Shown here one piece after another: positions 14,463 through 23,991 of a stretch of 38,932 nucleotides of DNA (position 1 is the stretch's first letter; every line of letters begins with the position of its first letter). This DNA is from SAR116 cluster bacterium MED-G04 (GTDB lineage: Bacteria > Pseudomonadota > Alphaproteobacteria > Puniceispirillales > UBA1172). Where the stretch lies: positions 1 through 38,932 of the forward strand of contig NTKX01000009.1 in assembly GCA_002457135.1 (NCBI GenBank), read 5' to 3'. The notes below the pieces were generated by a model. That model made no database searches. It was not told the origin of the DNA and saw nothing but the letters and a program-made list of their open reading frames with translations. A program made the translations under genes and the position numbers.

Positions 14463-17400
14463 TCAAGACGGATCAGCCATTCCAGCAAGAACAGTATCCA
14501 TATCGGCACGGTCGGCCCAGTGGATTGAGGCATCCTCGGTGAAGACAACCCCGGCTTCAACGGCCCTCCCCGGCCAGATCTGCTGCATCAACCCGCTGTA
14601 GAGCGCAAGCTGGCGGGTATACGCCTCTGGCAGGGGCTGTCCCGGTCCGGGCGGGGTGCCGGTTTTGAAATCCACGATGGTGATCTTATCATCCGTTACC
14701 AGCAGCCGGTCAATCACCCCGCTGATGACAATGCCGCCCACCATCCCCGAAACAGGAACCTCCGCCCGTCCCGCCTCGCCAAAGAGGGGGGCAAGCGCCG
14801 GGGTTTCCATCAGCGTTTCCACCTCACCAAGCACCGCACGGGCAGTATCCTCATCAAGCGGGTAAGAATACGCGCTCGCCACCAGCCGTTCAGCGGCACG
14901 CCTGCGGGCATCGCCCTCCAGTCCCGGCAGGATTTCCAGCATCCGGTGGGCGAGGCTGCCGCGCTGCATGGCATCCCGCCTGTCCTGACCGACAGGGGAC
15001 GATACAGCCGGTACGGCACCAAACCGTGATGGGCTGAGCGGGCGTGGCGGGGTTTTTTCCTGTGCGGCCATGGTGTTGACCCATTCCGGCAGGTCTACCG
15101 GTTGCACCCCTGCTGATCGGGGCTTTTCATCCTCGGGTTCAGCGGTCTGCTTGTTTTCCAGCCTGCGGAAAGGGTGACCATCATCATCCTTCAGGCTGAC
15201 AGCACCCAGCTGGTTCATGGCGGTGCTGACCTTTTCATACCAGCTGCCGGCCATGCTGCGCTGATACCGTGCCTCAAAGCCCGCCACCAGCAGGCCATCC
15301 TCGGCGCGTGTCAGGGCAACGTAGAAAAGCCTGTCTTCCTCCTCGGCATCACGCTGCCGCCTGTCATCCAGCGCGGCCCTGAAAACGGGGTGGCGAACCG
15401 GATGGTTGCCGGCCGGAAATACCGGCAGGCCAACCCCGTCAGGGTCAAGGTCGATCAGGCTGTCCTGACCGGTGCGGGCCTTCAGCGTGTCGGGCAGGAT
15501 GACGATGGGGGCTTCCAGCCCCTTGGCACCATGCACCGTCATGATGCGGATTTCATCATCACCACGATTGCTGCTTTCGCGGGTCACCTCGGCATCGGAT
15601 TCTTCCATGAAATGCAGAAACCCGGTCATGGTGGCGGGAAAAAGGCTCTCATGCTGGCGCGCCACTTCGAGGAATTCAGCCAGCGCATCCCGGACATGGT
15701 TGCCAAGCCGATGGGCAAAGGCCTTGCGCACGTCACCATCCAGCACCCTGCGAAAGAACGCATAAGGGGTCAGTGCTTCTGCCAGGCCAAGCCATTGCAC
15801 AAACCGGTCATGCGCCGCCCCGATCATGGCATCATCCCCGGCCATCTGGCTGAGCCGACTGAACAGGCTGGCCTTGCCGCGATCATGGGCAAGCCGGAAG
15901 AGATGATCCTCATCCAGCCCGAAGAGCGGCGATTTCAGCACCGTGGCGAGGGTGAGGTCATCATCAGGCAACAGCATCACCCGGCCAAGCGCCAGCAGGT
16001 CCATGATCGCGATATCATCATTGAGCTTGATCCGGTCCGCCCCTGCCACCGGCAGACCCGCCAGCCTGAGTTCACGATCAAGGATGGTTTTGAACCCGGC
16101 ACGTTTCCTGATGAGGATCAGGATATCACCGGCACGCACTCTGCGCCCCCGGGCGGGGAGCCACCTGCTACCAATCCAGGACTGGATGGTGGCAACGATT
16201 TTGCGGGCCAGCGCAAGGGATGGATCACCGCTGTCCATATCCATTCGCGCTGATACAAACGCATCCGGCTTGCTGGCGGGGTCACCCTTGATGTGACCCA
16301 GGATTTCAACAAAACCGCCCTGCCCCTGACGGCTGATGGCGTGGCTGGTGGCATCACCGATCCCTTTCAGGTCATCCGCCGCAATCGCGTCCACCAGCCC
16401 CAGCACAGGTTCGGCACTGCGGAAGGATGCGTTCAGGTCAACGCGCTCAAATTCCTTATGGGCAATGCTGGCGCGGTTTGAGAAATTCTCCTCCTTTTCA
16501 AGGAACAGTTCAGGGTCGGCCCCCTGAAACCGGTAGATCGACTGCTTGAAATCACCCACGGAAAAAAGACTGCGCGGCGGGGCGTTGTCATCGGCTTCCT
16601 CATCACCGCTGAAAAACTCATCCGCCAGACTGGAAAGGATTTTCCACTGCTGGGGGCTGGTGTCCTGAGCCTCATCAATGAGCAGGTAATTGATTCCTCG
16701 ATCCAGCTTGTAGCGAACCCATGAAACCCCGCCTTCAGCATTGAGGAGCATGATGGTTCGATCAATCAGGTCATCATATTCGAGCAGGCCAGCGTTGGTT
16801 TTTGCCTGCCCGTATTCCCTTGCCATGGCCTCGGCCACCACCATCAGCGGGTATTGCAACGCCGCCGTATCTAGCCCGTGGAGCTGCTGGGCAATCGCCC
16901 TGACCTTATCGGCCTCCCTGCGCAGGATTTCATCGGCATCAGGGCAGTCTTTGAGGGTTGCGACACTGGCGAGATTATCGGCAATCGTGCCTTTCCCGGT
17001 GATGTAGGCTGAGCAGTAATCCTCCCACCCGGTTGATCGTCTGTCATCATCGGCATCAAGCCAGTCGAGGATTTTCCGCGCCCTTTTTTTATCATTGGTG
17101 CCGCCCCCGGTCAGCGCGGCGGCAACCCGGCGGAGATCAGCCTGATCATCCGGCATCGCCGAGCCTGTCAGCCGGATACGGGCAGCGTCAGGATCATCAG
17201 CATCATCACCGGCGCCAAACGCATCGAAAAGCCGCCGTTTGAAAGCCGCCGGGTTTTCGCGCAAGGCGGCCAGCGCTTGCGGGTAGCGGATCAGTTTGTT
17301 GATCTTGTCCATCAGGACACGCTCACCGAAATGCCGCGCCAGTTCCGCCAGCGCATCCACCACCAGCGCATCACGCGAATGCAGCACAGCGGCGACGGTT

Positions 17401-17891
17401 TCCTTTTTGATCCCGGCGGCCTGGGCATTGGTGGCGATTTCAAACCAGGGCTGCAATCCGGCCTCAATCGGGAAACGGCGCAGCACCGACTGGGCAAACG
17501 CATGCACGGTTTCGATCCTGATCCCCACCGGCTGGTCGAGCAGGGTCGCAAACAGGCGGCGGGCGCGGTCTCTTTGTTCCAGGCTGGGGCGGTCAATCCC
17601 GATAGCGTTCAGCTCCTGTTCAAGTGCTGAGCCACTCATCACCGTCCAGCGTGCCAGTTTTTCAAACAGCCGGTTGCGCATTTCCGATGCCGCCGCCCTT
17701 GTATAGGTGACCGCCAGAATATCGGTGACTTTCGCACCATCCAGCAGCAGGCGGAGAATCCGGCTGGTCAGCACCCGTGTTTTACCGGTACCGGCATTGG
17801 CCGAAACCCAGATCGACCGCTTCGGGTCAGCGGCACGGTTCTGCGCCTCGGTGGCGGCCCTGATGACAGGGTTGACGGGATGGGTGGTCAT
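14463..17891 (-). CDS. addA: Double-strand break repair helicase AddA
   Basis: Helicase-nuclease subunit of AddAB, the alphaproteobacterial counterpart of RecBCD. It processes double-strand ends and loads RecA for recombination. The 1142-residue protein has the Walker A motif ANAGTGKTR at 31-39, the UvrD-like motif LLIDEAQDTSP, SVGDFKQSIYRFQGA (motif III), and RIMTVHGAKGLEAPIVILPD (motifs IV-V region). A C-terminal PD-(D/E)xK nuclease domain follows with IVDFKTG near 1072-1078 and a later QL-LYS helix. It is intact. Its start codon overlaps the addB stop by 4 nt (ATGA), consistent with equimolar subunits. Confidence 0.95.
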   Translation of the reverse strand: MTTHPVNPVIRAATEAQNRAADPKRSIWVSANAGTGKTRVLTSRILRLLLDGAKVTDILAVTYTRAAASEMRNRLFEKLARWTVMSGSALEQELNAIGIDRPSLEQRDRARRLFATLLDQPVGIRIETVHAFAQSVLRRFPIEAGLQPWFEIATNAQAAGIKKETVAAVLHSRDALVVDALAELARHFGERVLMDKINKLIRYPQALAALRENPAAFKRRLFDAFGAGDDADDPDAARIRLTGSAMPDDQADLRRVAAALTGGGTNDKKRARKILDWLDADDDRRSTGWEDYCSAYITGKGTIADNLASVATLKDCPDADEILRREADKVRAIAQQLHGLDTAALQYPLMVVAEAMAREYGQAKTNAGLLEYDDLIDRTIMLLNAEGGVSWVRYKLDRGINYLLIDEAQDTSPQQWKILSSLADEFFSGDEEADDNAPPRSLFSVGDFKQSIYRFQGADPELFLEKEENFSNRASIAHKEFERVDLNASFRSAEPVLGLVDAIAADDLKGIGDATSHAISRQGQGGFVEILGHIKGDPASKPDAFVSARMDMDSGDPSLALARKIVATIQSWIGSRWLPARGRRVRAGDILILIRKRAGFKTILDRELRLAGLPVAGADRIKLNDDIAIMDLLALGRVMLLPDDDLTLATVLKSPLFGLDEDHLFRLAHDRGKASLFSRLSQMAGDDAMIGAAHDRFVQWLGLAEALTPYAFFRRVLDGDVRKAFAHRLGNHVRDALAEFLEVARQHESLFPATMTGFLHFMEESDAEVTRESSNRGDDEIRIMTVHGAKGLEAPIVILPDTLKARTGQDSLIDLDPDGVGLPVFPAGNHPVRHPVFRAALDDRRQRDAEEEDRLFYVALTRAEDGLLVAGFEARYQRSMAGSWYEKVSTAMNQLGAVSLKDDDGHPFRRLENKQTAEPEDEKPRSAGVQPVDLPEWVNTMAAQEKTPPRPLSPSRFGAVPAVSSPVGQDRRDAMQRGSLAHRMLEILPGLEGDARRRAAERLVASAYSYPLDEDTARAVLGEVETLMETPALAPLFGEAGRAEVPVSGMVGGIVISGVIDRLLVTDDKITIVDFKTGTPPGPGQPLPEAYTRQLALYSGLMQQIWPGRAVEAGVVFTEDASIHWADRADMDTVLAGMADPS

Positions 17892-20866
17892 TCCTCACCC
17901 TCCCCTTCGTTCAGCCGCCATTCACCCACCCGCGCCAGATGACGATAGTCACTATAGGGGTTCGCCTCACTGGCAAAAGGTTCAGGCGGGTACGGTTCGG
18001 TATCCTGATCAAACTGATGCAGCAATCGGGTGAGGCCATCCCCGGCATCCGCCAGCATGGCCTGATCAGGGGTGCGATCCTCCGGCTTGCCGGGTTCCCT
18101 GTCCTTGCCGGTCAGTTTCCAGTATTCGAGGGCGGCGATGTTGAGCGCATCATCAATGCCGTTGAAATGCCCGCCCTGGGCCAGCACAGCCTCAACAATC
18201 AGCTGCAGGGCACGGCCGCCGTTAACCGCGCTCCTCCCCGGCACCAGCCCTGTCTTGTAATCAATGATCCGCGCATAGCCGCCAGGCAGAACATCAATGC
18301 GGTCAGCGCGGGCGGTCAGCGTGTAGGGTGCGGTCAGCCCGGGCAGTTCCATCTCCCCCCTGATTTCGGCGTGGCGTTCGATGATGCCGTCTTCGCGTGA
18401 CTTTTCCATGGCAACAAACCAGCGGGCAATAGCCTCAAACTGGGGCCACCAGAATTTCTCCACCCAGGGGTTGCGGGGCAGCTTTTCCAGCTCATCACGG
18501 CCGTCTGCAAGTAATTGCTGGAGCGCATTTTCCGGCATCGGGCCATCGGGAAACCGCTGGGTAAAAACCTTGAGGGCATCATGGATGAAACTGCCGCGAT
18601 CAGCCGCCGATGGGGGCTGGTCAAGAGGGTCAAGCGCCTTCAGCCCCAGCACCTTTCTGGCATAAATGGCGTAAGGGTCTTTCTGGAGCGTATCGAGTTC
18701 GGTTGCGGAAAACCGCCTCGGCCGGGTTGCCTGATCCAGCACCGGTTCCGGGCATGGGGCCGGGCAGACAGGCCCTGTGGCGGCGTTCATGGTTCTGGCA
18801 ATACGCTGATAGCGGGCGGCATCAGGCCGGTCGAGCCTGGCCACATCCAGCACCGCATCAAGCCGCCTGAGCCAGCGAGACATTTCGGTTGGCGCACCAT
18901 CGAGGCGGGCCGAACGCGTGATCAGCACATCAGGCATCGCCATGACCATATAGGCATCATGGGCCGCAGGACCTACCCGCCAATGCGCTGGCGGCAGGCC
19001 AAATTCAACCCGCATGGCGTTGCTCATCCACGGGTCACCCGGGGCATGCGGCGGTGATGTTCCCTCATTCATACCGCCCATGATCATCAGGTCGGCGGTG
19101 TGCATCCGTGCCTCAACCATCCCCATGATCGCCAGCCTGGGGTGATCAATCCGGTCAGGATAGATCGTCTCCCCCCGCATCAGGGCGGTGATCGCGGCGG
19201 GCATCTCGGTCAGTGTTACCTCAACCCCCGCAGCATCCCCGCCGGTCGCAAGATGTTGCAGAAACCGCGCCACTCGCATCCCTGATTGACCCTGCCAGGC
19301 GGCAAGCGGGTTATCCGGCAGGGCGGCAAGGTTTTCCGCCGACTTGCCAAGGGCATCCGCGCATCTGGCCAATCCAATGGGGGCCAATCCGATTGTTTCA
19401 TGATCCTCAAGTTCAGTGAGGGGGCGCAGCGGGTCAATGACATGCATCCGGACAAAGCGGGCAAGATCACCATCGAGCGCTTTTGCCTTTTCCAGCAGCC
19501 CATCCAGCCCTCCTTCGGGGCGAGGCCCGCGCAGCAGCAGCCGGTCAATCTGCCGGACCTTCTGCCTGAAATCAGGCTTTGCCATCCCTGATGCGGCGAG
19601 CGGATGCTGCAACAGGGCGAGCAGTGGGCGCGGCGAAAACCCCTCCATCCAGGCATCGAGGATAAGCCGCAGGAACTGCGCCGCCCCGGTATCGGCGAGG
19701 CTGGTTCCCGCGCTGTCATCAACCAGCACCCCCCAGCGTGACAGCTCGCCTGAAACCATCCGCGCCAGCACCCGGTCAGCCGTCACCAGCGCGGCTGTTC
19801 GCCCCGGGGTTTCCAGCGCCTCCCGCATGGCAAGGGCGATGACTTCAGCCTCTTCACGGTGATCATAGCAATCCAGGAGAGCCATGCCGCTCAGCCCCTT
19901 GCGGCTGATCACACCACGATCGGGGATTTTCTGCCATTCGCCTGTCTGGCTGGCTGGCCTGAACACTTCCCTCAGGAGATCAAGCCGGGGTTTAACCCCG
20001 GTATCAGGACCATCCCTGACCGACGCTGGCCAGGGCGGGATGGCATCATGGCTGATCCCGATGGCATCCAGCAGTTGCGCCAGCTGGTATTGGGGATGGC
20101 AGATCGCGGTTTCGTCCTTGCCGCCGGTTAGGCCCCCCCAATCATCATCAGGCATGCCGCTATCAAGCCCGGGCAGGACGATATGGCCACGTTCCAGTTG
20201 CAGCACCGATTGCATCAGCACCCGCGTTGCCGGGAGTGAGCCTGTTGACCCGGCAATAATCACCAGGCCTTTCGGGGGCTGATCACCCCATGCCTCGGCC
20301 CGCGCCCTGATTGCCGCATCACGCCACAGCACCGGGTCACTCTTGCCGATCCTTTGCAGCTCAAGCGGCCACCATTGCATCAACAGGCCGAGGAGGCTGA
20401 GCAGTTTCTGCCAATGGCTGGCGAGGTCGGCCTCCTGCACCAGATCAGCAAGCCTGCTCATATCACATCCCGCTGTCTGGGCCTGATCGAGGAAATCCGA
20501 CAAAGCCCCTGCCAGCGACAGGGTTTCGGCCATGCTCCGTGACGGGTCAGCCAGTTTCCGGGCCAGCATCAGCTTGCGTTCAAGCGACGGGATCACCGGC
20601 GGCAGGTCATCCCTGTCCCATCCGGCGATGGCGAGTTCGGCGGCATCTTCCTCAAGGTCGCCAATGGGTGCCATGGTGGGGAGCAGCTCTGCCCGCCCGC
20701 CACCATCACGCAGAAAGGCCACGCGCAAAGCCTGGGCCAAACGCCTGCTGGGCAGCAGAATGATGGCATCGGCAAGGTCTTCGGGGCTGGTCACCAGCCC
20801 CCTGATCCCTGATGCGAGATCACTGGCAAACGGCCTGCCCGCCGGAATATGGTGAAGTTGCCCCAT
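17888..20866 (-). CDS. addB: Double-strand break repair protein AddB
   Basis: Second subunit of AddAB. The 992-residue protein has an N-terminal helicase-like fold, used mainly in recognising Chi and not in ATP-driven motion. This agrees with the absence of a proper Walker A lysine: ILLPSRRLAQALRVAF stands where a P-loop would follow. At the C terminus is a PD-(D/E)xK nuclease with RIIDYKTG and QLIVEAVLAQGG. The iron-sulfur cysteine pattern of Firmicutes AddB is not evident, as expected for alphaproteobacterial members. The start lies 176 nt after the tsaE stop. In many relatives amgK and murU-type genes fill that position. Confidence 0.93.
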   Translation of the reverse strand: MGQLHHIPAGRPFASDLASGIRGLVTSPEDLADAIILLPSRRLAQALRVAFLRDGGGRAELLPTMAPIGDLEEDAAELAIAGWDRDDLPPVIPSLERKLMLARKLADPSRSMAETLSLAGALSDFLDQAQTAGCDMSRLADLVQEADLASHWQKLLSLLGLLMQWWPLELQRIGKSDPVLWRDAAIRARAEAWGDQPPKGLVIIAGSTGSLPATRVLMQSVLQLERGHIVLPGLDSGMPDDDWGGLTGGKDETAICHPQYQLAQLLDAIGISHDAIPPWPASVRDGPDTGVKPRLDLLREVFRPASQTGEWQKIPDRGVISRKGLSGMALLDCYDHREEAEVIALAMREALETPGRTAALVTADRVLARMVSGELSRWGVLVDDSAGTSLADTGAAQFLRLILDAWMEGFSPRPLLALLQHPLAASGMAKPDFRQKVRQIDRLLLRGPRPEGGLDGLLEKAKALDGDLARFVRMHVIDPLRPLTELEDHETIGLAPIGLARCADALGKSAENLAALPDNPLAAWQGQSGMRVARFLQHLATGGDAAGVEVTLTEMPAAITALMRGETIYPDRIDHPRLAIMGMVEARMHTADLMIMGGMNEGTSPPHAPGDPWMSNAMRVEFGLPPAHWRVGPAAHDAYMVMAMPDVLITRSARLDGAPTEMSRWLRRLDAVLDVARLDRPDAARYQRIARTMNAATGPVCPAPCPEPVLDQATRPRRFSATELDTLQKDPYAIYARKVLGLKALDPLDQPPSAADRGSFIHDALKVFTQRFPDGPMPENALQQLLADGRDELEKLPRNPWVEKFWWPQFEAIARWFVAMEKSREDGIIERHAEIRGEMELPGLTAPYTLTARADRIDVLPGGYARIIDYKTGLVPGRSAVNGGRALQLIVEAVLAQGGHFNGIDDALNIAALEYWKLTGKDREPGKPEDRTPDQAMLADAGDGLTRLLHQFDQDTEPYPPEPFASEANPYSDYRHLARVGEWRLNEGEGEE

Positions 20867-21000
20867 GATGGTCTTTATGCTGGATGAATGATCATCGTTG
20901 TTGTCTGAAACAGGCCAATTCCAAATGTTACGAATGAAGGATATGGGAATTGCCGATCAAGGGCAAAACAATCCTAAAGCATCAGGCCAGCCTGTTAAGT

Positions 21001-21041
21001 TATCCCCCGAGGTATCCCCCGAGGTATCCCCCGGGGTATCC
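21001..21041. repeat. 12-bp tandem repeat, 3.4 copies
   Basis: TATCCCCCGAGG occurs at 21001-21012 and 21013-21024, then TATCCCCCGGGG at 21025-21036 and a partial TATCC. The array ends at the base adjoining the tsaE stop codon (21042-21044), in the tsaE-addB gap. It is a clean microsatellite-like duplication. Confidence 0.9.
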
Positions 21042-21557
21042 TTAAAGGCACCCGTCAAGGCGTTCAGACCAGGCGGCGGCCCCATCCACCGATGCCCCCG
21101 ATAGCGTGATCAGGCGGGTATCATCATCGCGCTGTTTGATGCCGAGCCACAATGCCCTGGCCGGGAGCAGCCCGCCGAGGCGTTCAGGCCATTCGATCAC
21201 GCTGATATGGCGGCTGATCGCCTCCTCAAAGCCGAGTTCGTGGATTTCATCGGGGCTTTCCAGTCGCCACAGGTCCATGTGCCAGATGGAGCGGCCCGGG
21301 TCATCAGCCGCCGCGAAAGGATACTGCTGGACGAGGGTAAAGGTCGGGCTGGGGATATCCTCATCAGGCTGGCCCGATGCCTTGAGGGCAGCACGGATCA
21401 TGCCGCGCGCAAGGGTCGATTTCCCTGCCCCCAGTTCACCGCTGAGGGCGATGATATCGCCTTCTTTCAGGAGGGTTGAAAGGGAGCCGCCAAAGGCTTC
21501 CATTGCCTCCGGCGTCGGGATCGTAATCTGGGCGAAAGCGTCGTTCAGGTGATCCAT
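21042..21557 (-). CDS. tsaE: tRNA threonylcarbamoyladenosine biosynthesis ATPase TsaE
   Basis: ATPase that drives the TsaBD complex in making N6-threonylcarbamoyladenosine at position 37 of ANN-decoding tRNAs; essential in many bacteria. The 171-residue protein has the P-loop GELGAGKST at 40-48, SPTFTLVQ at 70-77, HMDLWRL 93-99 and EWPERLG 122-128, all of which are family signatures. The open frame extends to 21617, into the ahcY end. ATG 21557 with GGGAG just upstream (3 nt, rather tight) matches the family N terminus. The C terminus ends right at a 12-bp tandem repeat. It follows ahcY after 13 nt. Confidence 0.93.
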   Translation of the reverse strand: MDHLNDAFAQITIPTPEAMEAFGGSLSTLLKEGDIIALSGELGAGKSTLARGMIRAALKASGQPDEDIPSPTFTLVQQYPFAAADDPGRSIWHMDLWRLESPDEIHELGFEEAISRHISVIEWPERLGGLLPARALWLGIKQRDDDTRLITLSGASVDGAAAWSERLDGCL

Positions 21558-21570
21558 AAGCTCCCGATAA

Positions 21571-22959
21571 CTAGTAGCGATACTGTTCGGATTTGAACGG
21601 ACCGGCCTGACCGACACCGATGTAATCGGCCTGGCTCTGTGACAATTCGGTCAGCTTGGCACCGACTTTTTCAAGATGCAGCATGGCGACTTTTTCATCG
21701 AGGTGACGCGGCAGGGTGTAAACCTTGTTGTCGTAACTCGCCGCGCTCTGCCAGAGTTCGATCTGGGCCAGCACCTGATTGGTGAACGATGCCGACATGA
21801 CAAAGGATGGATGCCCGGTGGCGCAACCAAGGTTCACCAGCCTGCCCTTGGCCAGCAGGATCATCTTTTTGCCATCGGGAAATTCGATTTCGTCAACCTG
21901 CGGCTTGACCTCGTTCCAGTTCATGTTGGCGAGGGCTTCAACCTGAATTTCGTTATCGAAGTGACCGATGTTGCAGACAATGGCGCGGTCTTTCATGGAA
22001 CGCATGTGATCAAGGGTGATGACATCATGGTTACCCGTGGCGGTGACGAAAATGTCGGCCTTGGTGGCCGCGTCTTCCATGGTGACGACTTCATAGCCTT
22101 CCATGGCGGCTTGCAGGGCGCAGATCGGGTCAATCTCGGTGACCATGACACGGGCGCCGCCCTGACGCAGGGAGGCAGCAGACCCTTTACCGACATCGCC
22201 GAACCCGCAGACAACGGCGACCTTGCCAGCCAGCATAACGTCGGTGGCGCGGCGGATACCGTCAACCAGGCTTTCACGGCAACCGTAGAGGTTATCGAAC
22301 TTGGATTTGGTGACGCTGTCATTGACGTTGATCGCCGGGAACGGCAGATCGCCCTTTTCAGCCAGTTGGTAGAGCCTCAGCACACCGGTGGTGGTTTCCT
22401 CGGAAACACCGCGGATGGCATCACGCTGGCGGGTGAACCAGCCCGGGCTGGTGGCCAGACGCTTTTCAAGCTGGGCCTTGAGGAAGGTTTCTTCTTCAGA
22501 GGATGGATGCTCCAGCACGGTTTCGCCAGCCTCGGCACGCGCACCCAGCAGGATATACATGGTGGCATCACCGCCATCATCGAGGATCATGTTGGATGGC
22601 TCACCATCAGACCAGTCAAAGGTCTTGTCAACAAAGGCCCAGTATTCTTCGAGGGTTTCGCCCTTATGGGCAAAAACAGGAATACCGGCATCAGCAATCG
22701 CGGCGGCGGCATGATCCTGGGTGGAGAAAATATTGCATGATGACCATCGGATATCCGCGCCCAGTTCAGCCAGGGTTTCGATCAGAACCGCTGTCTGGAT
22801 GGTCATATGCAGGCAGCCGGTGATGCGTGCGCCCTTGAGTGGATACTTTCCCTGATACTCTTCCCTGAGGGCAACAAGACCGGGCATTTCAACCTCGGCA
22901 ATAGCAATTTCCTTACGACCCCAATCAGCCAGGCTGATATCGGCAATTTGATAATCCAT
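21571..22959 (-). CDS. ahcY: Adenosylhomocysteinase (S-adenosylhomocysteine hydrolase)
   Basis: Reversibly hydrolyses S-adenosylhomocysteine to adenosine and homocysteine, relieving product inhibition of methyltransferases. The 462-residue protein has [13 protein letters not shown] near 55, [35 protein letters not shown] (substrate domain), and the NAD-binding Rossmann motif GFGDVGKG. The C-terminal end is KSEQYRY, the conserved Lys-Tyr pair that reaches into the partner subunit's cofactor site. The frame is open to 23034, but that codon lies inside the predicted promoter. ATG 22959 (or the adjacent ATG 22962) has GGAG at good spacing. No SAH or SAM riboswitch was recognised in the leader. 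Confidence 0.96.
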   Translation of the reverse strand: MDYQIADISLADWGRKEIAIAEVEMPGLVALREEYQGKYPLKGARITGCLHMTIQTAVLIETLAELGADIRWSSCNIFSTQDHAAAAIADAGIPVFAHKGETLEEYWAFVDKTFDWSDGEPSNMILDDGGDATMYILLGARAEAGETVLEHPSSEEETFLKAQLEKRLATSPGWFTRQRDAIRGVSEETTTGVLRLYQLAEKGDLPFPAINVNDSVTKSKFDNLYGCRESLVDGIRRATDVMLAGKVAVVCGFGDVGKGSAASLRQGGARVMVTEIDPICALQAAMEGYEVVTMEDAATKADIFVTATGNHDVITLDHMRSMKDRAIVCNIGHFDNEIQVEALANMNWNEVKPQVDEIEFPDGKKMILLAKGRLVNLGCATGHPSFVMSASFTNQVLAQIELWQSAASYDNKVYTLPRHLDEKVAMLHLEKVGAKLTELSQSQADYIGVGQAGPFKSEQYRY

Positions 22960-23005
22960 CATAATGACTCCATAGAGAAGGGTGGGCGTATCCCCTGAAG
23001 CCATT

Positions 23006-23034
23006 GCTATAGCAAAATCTGCATAGTCATGCAA
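23006..23034 (-). promoter_or_regulatory. ahcY promoter
   Basis: Minus-strand TTGCAT (23034-23029), a 17-bp spacer and TATAGC (23011-23006) lie 47 bp before the ahcY start. This also argues against the upstream ahcY start at 23034. Confidence 0.55.
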
Positions 23035-23052
23035 ACAGGCTTAACCAAATTT

Positions 23053-23943
23053 TCACTTAATATCGCGATGATCCAGCCGCACAGGATAGCCCATCTCTTC
23101 AAGCATGGATTTGAGGATGACCGCCGCGAAAACCGACCGGTGGCGACCCCCGGTGCATCCGGTGGCAATCGAAAAGCGGGGCCGGCCTTCATCGGAAAAC
23201 CGGGGCAGGATTCCGCCCAGGTATGAACGCAGGTGTTCCATGCTGCTGTCAAAAGCCGGATCGTTGCGGATATAATCCTGCACATCAGCATCCAGCCCTG
23301 TTTTTTCAGCCAGCCCGGGGGCCCAGTGCGGGTTTTCCAGAAACCGCATATCCAGCACCATATCGGCGTTGGCGGGAACCCCCTTGCGATACGAAAAGCT
23401 CTGCACAATGAGCGGGATAGGGCGTGACGATGCCTCATCCAGACAGGTCAGGAGCGCTTTCCTGAAATCGGAGGGCGCGGTGTCGGTTGTATCAATCGTG
23501 GCATCGGCGACCTGAACCAGCGGGTTCATGGTCTGCCAGTCCAGTTCCAGCGCATCCATCAGCCCTTCGGCCTGGCCACTGGTATTGAGCGGGTGATGAC
23601 GGCGGGTGGCGTTATAGCGGCGAAACAGCTCATCCCGGCTTGCGGTCAGAAAGATCATGCTGACCCGGCCATGCAGCCGTTTGCGGATATCAATCACCAG
23701 GGACTGGAGCCGGTCTGCATCAAAACCCGAGGTACGGCCATCAATCGACACCGCCAGTTTTTTTCCGGCGGTTTCAACCTCAATGCTGACCAGCTGGCTG
23801 ATCAGGGCCATGGGCAGGTTATCAACCGACAGGTAGCCCATATCCTCAAGCGTGTTGAGCGCGGTCGAATAGCCTGCCCCGGCGAGACCGGTAATCAGCA
23901 CCAGCCTGCCGTCCTGCGCATCGGGTGTGATGGTATCTTCCAT
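23053..23943 (-). CDS. rapZ: RapZ family nucleotide-binding protein (YvcJ/YhbJ)
   Basis: Member of the RapZ family, known in enterobacteria as an RNase adaptor controlling glucosamine-6-phosphate synthase; the role in alphaproteobacteria is less clear. The 296-residue protein has the N-terminal P-loop-like GLAGAGYST at 19-27, then TLEDMGYLSVDNLP at 31-44, and the C-terminal ATGCTGGRHRSV that is the RapZ RNA/ligand-binding signature. The Walker A lysine position is Tyr25, an unusual replacement likely to weaken ATP or GTP binding. In many relatives hprK and PTS EIIA/HPr genes flank rapZ. Here it lies directly between chvG and ahcY. Confidence 0.9.
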   Translation of the reverse strand: MEDTITPDAQDGRLVLITGLAGAGYSTALNTLEDMGYLSVDNLPMALISQLVSIEVETAGKKLAVSIDGRTSGFDADRLQSLVIDIRKRLHGRVSMIFLTASRDELFRRYNATRRHHPLNTSGQAEGLMDALELDWQTMNPLVQVADATIDTTDTAPSDFRKALLTCLDEASSRPIPLIVQSFSYRKGVPANADMVLDMRFLENPHWAPGLAEKTGLDADVQDYIRNDPAFDSSMEHLRSYLGGILPRFSDEGRPRFSIATGCTGGRHRSVFAAVILKSMLEEMGYPVRLDHRDIK

Positions 23944-23991
23944 TGGAAACCGCCCCTGGATGACTGTTTCTACGATGGTACAATAGTGTAA

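Noticed and set aside
15174-16253. 359-residue plus-strand frame opposite addA
   Set aside because: Lies wholly inside addA, whose helicase motifs are intact, and shows no family signature.
20898-21104. 68-residue plus-strand frame crossing the 12-bp array
   Set aside because: Its repeated Pro/Glu/Val residues only reflect the tandem repeat, and it runs antisense into tsaE.
21676-22740. 354-residue plus-strand frame opposite ahcY
   Set aside because: Complement of the highly conserved ahcY; no ribosome-binding site and no known domain.
22963-23052. SAH or SAM riboswitch before ahcY
   Set aside because: The leader is short and does not contain the conserved pairing elements of either class.
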